A stretch of DNA of 6,931 bases, taken from NCBI GenBank assembly GCA_900552015.1, contig URXY01000075.1, positions 1 through 6,931 of the forward strand, given 5' to 3'. Each line of letters opens with the position of its first letter. The first letter of the stretch is position 1. Position numbers and translations under genes: made by a program. This document shows, piece by piece, positions 6,125 to 6,931 of the stretch. The notes below the pieces were generated by a model. That model did not search any database and was not told the DNA's origin. It saw nothing but the letters and a program-made list of their open reading frames with translations. The DNA comes from an uncultured Eubacteriales bacterium. GTDB lineage: Bacteria; Bacillota; Clostridia; Oscillospirales; Oscillospiraceae.

Positions 6125-6201
6125 TGGTGCGCGGTACAGGACTCGAACCTGTGACCCCATGCACGTCAAGCATGTGCTCTAGCCAGCTGAGCTAACCGCG
6201 C
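6125..6201 (-). tRNA. tRNA-Val (anticodon GAC), CCA encoded
   Basis: The 77-base cloverleaf, including the genomic CCA, folds cleanly. The acceptor stem GCGCGGT/ACCGCGC is a perfect 7 bp with discriminator A. The D arm is GCTC...GAGC, the anticodon stem CATGC/GCATG encloses loop TTGACGT, and the T arm ACAGG-TTCGAGT-CCTGT has the invariant TTC. The anticodon GAC is at plus positions 6165-6167 and reads valine GUC/GUU codons. It is a single-gene unit with its own promoter upstream and a terminator directly downstream. Confidence 0.96.
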
Positions 6202-6213
6202 GGAACATATATT

Positions 6214-6242
6214 ATAATAACCGGTGCCGCGGCATTTGTCAA
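6214..6242 (-). promoter_or_regulatory. Promoter of tRNA-Val
   Basis: On the minus strand, a perfect -35 TTGACA (6237-6242) and -10 TATTAT (6214-6219) are separated by exactly 17 bases, ending about 12 bases upstream of the mature tRNA. A 10-base perfect palindrome, TGCCGCGGCA (6225-6234), sits in the spacer. It could be an operator or a chance GC-rich stretch. Confidence 0.85.
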
Positions 6243-6250
6243 CACTTTTC

Positions 6251-6279
6251 TTGCAACTCATCAAAATTTTTGTTATACT
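6251..6279 (+). promoter_or_regulatory. Promoter of the SDR reductase gene
   Basis: On the plus strand, -35 TTGCAA (6251-6256) and -10 TATACT (6274-6279) are separated by 17 bases. It diverges from the tRNA promoter, with only 8 bases between the two -35 boxes. The leader to the ATG is about 25 bases. Confidence 0.75.
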
Positions 6280-6311
6280 GGCGGAAACAACTGCTTGAGG
6301 AGATGGTTTTG

Positions 6312-6931
6312 ATGGAACAGATCGCGCTGGTGACGGGGTCGTCGCGCGGAATCGGACGGGCCGTGGCGGCGGAGCTGGCCCGGAAGGGCTGGGCCGTGTG
6401 CGTGAACTACCGCGTGCGGCAGGACTGTGCCGAGGAGCTGGTGCGCCAGCTCGAGAGCGAGGGCTGCAGGGCGATGGCGGTGCAGGCGGACGTGTCCGAC
6501 CGCGCGCAGGTGAACGCAATGGTGCGCCGCGTGGAGGAGGCATTCGGCCCTGTGTCGCTGCTGGTGAACAACGCGGGCATCGCCGGACAGGCGCTGTTTC
6601 AGGAGATCACGGACGAGCTGTGGCACCGGTATTTCTCCGTGAACGTCGACGGCGCGTTCCATACGATTCAGGCGGTGCTGCCGCATATGCTGCACGAGCA
6701 CGCGGGCTGCATCGTGAACGTCTCGTCCATCTGGGGGCAGCGCGGCGCGAGCTGCGAGGTGACCTATTCCTGCACGAAGCACGCGCTCATCGGTCTCACG
6801 CGCTCACTCGCGATGGAGCTTGCTCCCAGCGGCATCCGCGTCAACTGCGTCGCCCCCGGCGTGATCGACACCGACATGGTGCAGGTGCTCGGGCCGGAGG
6901 TGCTGCATGACCTCGCCGAGCAGACGCCCCT
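6312..6931 (+). CDS. FabG-like SDR reductase, probably EF-P 5-aminopentanone reductase (YmfI) type, 3' end cut
   Basis: This short-chain dehydrogenase/reductase has 206 codons in the window and is open to the right edge; FabG-type proteins are about 245 residues. The cofactor motif is TGSSRGIG (8-15), followed by D60 in ADV, NNAG (86-89) and N111. The catalytic residues are S138/S139 (NVSS), Y152 and K156 (YSCTK), and APGVIDTDM (181-189) follows, so the enzyme looks active and NAD(P)H-dependent. The stretch SSIWGQRGASCEV (138-150) resembles the Clostridia/Bacillus YmfI group that reduces the 5-aminopentanone group on elongation factor P. A fatty-acid 3-oxoacyl-ACP reductase (FabG) is the alternative. 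The ATG at 6312 is chosen because AGGAG at 6298-6302 is nine bases upstream. The in-frame ATG at 6303 abuts that site and is unlikely. It is transcribed away from the pgs operon and probably unrelated to it. Confidence 0.88.
   Translation, partial: MEQIALVTGSSRGIGRAVAAELARKGWAVCVNYRVRQDCAEELVRQLESEGCRAMAVQADVSDRAQVNAMVRRVEEAFGPVSLLVNNAGIAGQALFQEITDELWHRYFSVNVDGAFHTIQAVLPHMLHEHAGCIVNVSSIWGQRGASCEVTYSCTKHALIGLTRSLAMELAPSGIRVNCVAPGVIDTDMVQVLGPEVLHDLAEQTP

Noticed and set aside
6125..6201. tRNA-Val as an integration site for an island carrying pgs
   Set aside because: I saw no integrase and no second copy of the tRNA 3' end in the window, and the terminator directly after the tRNA is intact.
6273..6782. 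Minus-strand open frame opposite the SDR gene
   Set aside because: The plus frame carries every SDR motif. The minus frame is Arg/His-rich low-complexity sequence typical of an antisense shadow and overlaps the promoter region.
1..6931. CRISPR array, retron, toxin-antitoxin or other defence system
   Set aside because: I found no regularly spaced direct repeats, reverse transcriptase, small toxin pair or tnpB/omega RNA-like sequence.

Overview
The window is mostly GC-rich bacterial DNA with strong purine-rich Shine-Dalgarno sites (GGGAGG/GGAGGAG type) ahead of nearly every gene. It also carries an IS200-type transposase remnant and a reductase whose sequence resembles Clostridia-type proteins. 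This suggests a high-GC member of the Bacillota, perhaps a gut Clostridia lineage; Synergistota cannot be excluded. The assignment rests on family resemblance from memory, not on a search.

Positions 1-5498, minus strand: six genes run in one direction and are packed end to start. In transcription order they are pgsB, pgsC and pgsW (poly-gamma-glutamate synthase/export module), a secreted M14-type zinc carboxypeptidase-like lipoprotein, a multi-pass membrane sensor histidine kinase, and a response regulator with a CitB/DpiA-like DNA-binding end that runs off the left edge. The junctions are an 8-base overlap, a 1-base gap, a 4-base GTGA overlap, a 14-base gap and a 4-base ATGA overlap, so this reads as one translationally coupled operon. 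No PgsA/CapA-type gene is present. A good sigma-70-like promoter (TTGAGG-18-TATAAT) sits about 30 bases upstream of pgsB.

Positions 5529-6066, minus strand: a decayed, AT-richer IS200/IS605-family insertion sequence. Its tnpA frame can be read from start to stop over 139 codons, but it contains two internal stop codons and the HUH motif has become HVQ. The upstream-end hairpin survives at 6048-6066. No right-end hairpin is seen before pgsB. The pgs promoter lies inside the last codons of this remnant.

Positions 6088-6242, minus strand: a single tRNA-Val(GAC) gene with encoded CCA, its own consensus promoter and a strong intrinsic terminator.

Positions 6251-6931, plus strand: a divergent promoter and the first 206 codons of a FabG-like SDR reductase that runs off the right edge. 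It resembles the YmfI-type elongation factor P 5-aminopentanone reductases.

Working model for the operon (inference): PgsB/PgsC polymerise and export poly-gamma-glutamate with PgsW as the accessory subunit. The lipoprotein hydrolase trims, releases or recycles the polymer outside the membrane. The kinase/regulator pair senses a membrane or envelope state and controls this operon or a related programme.
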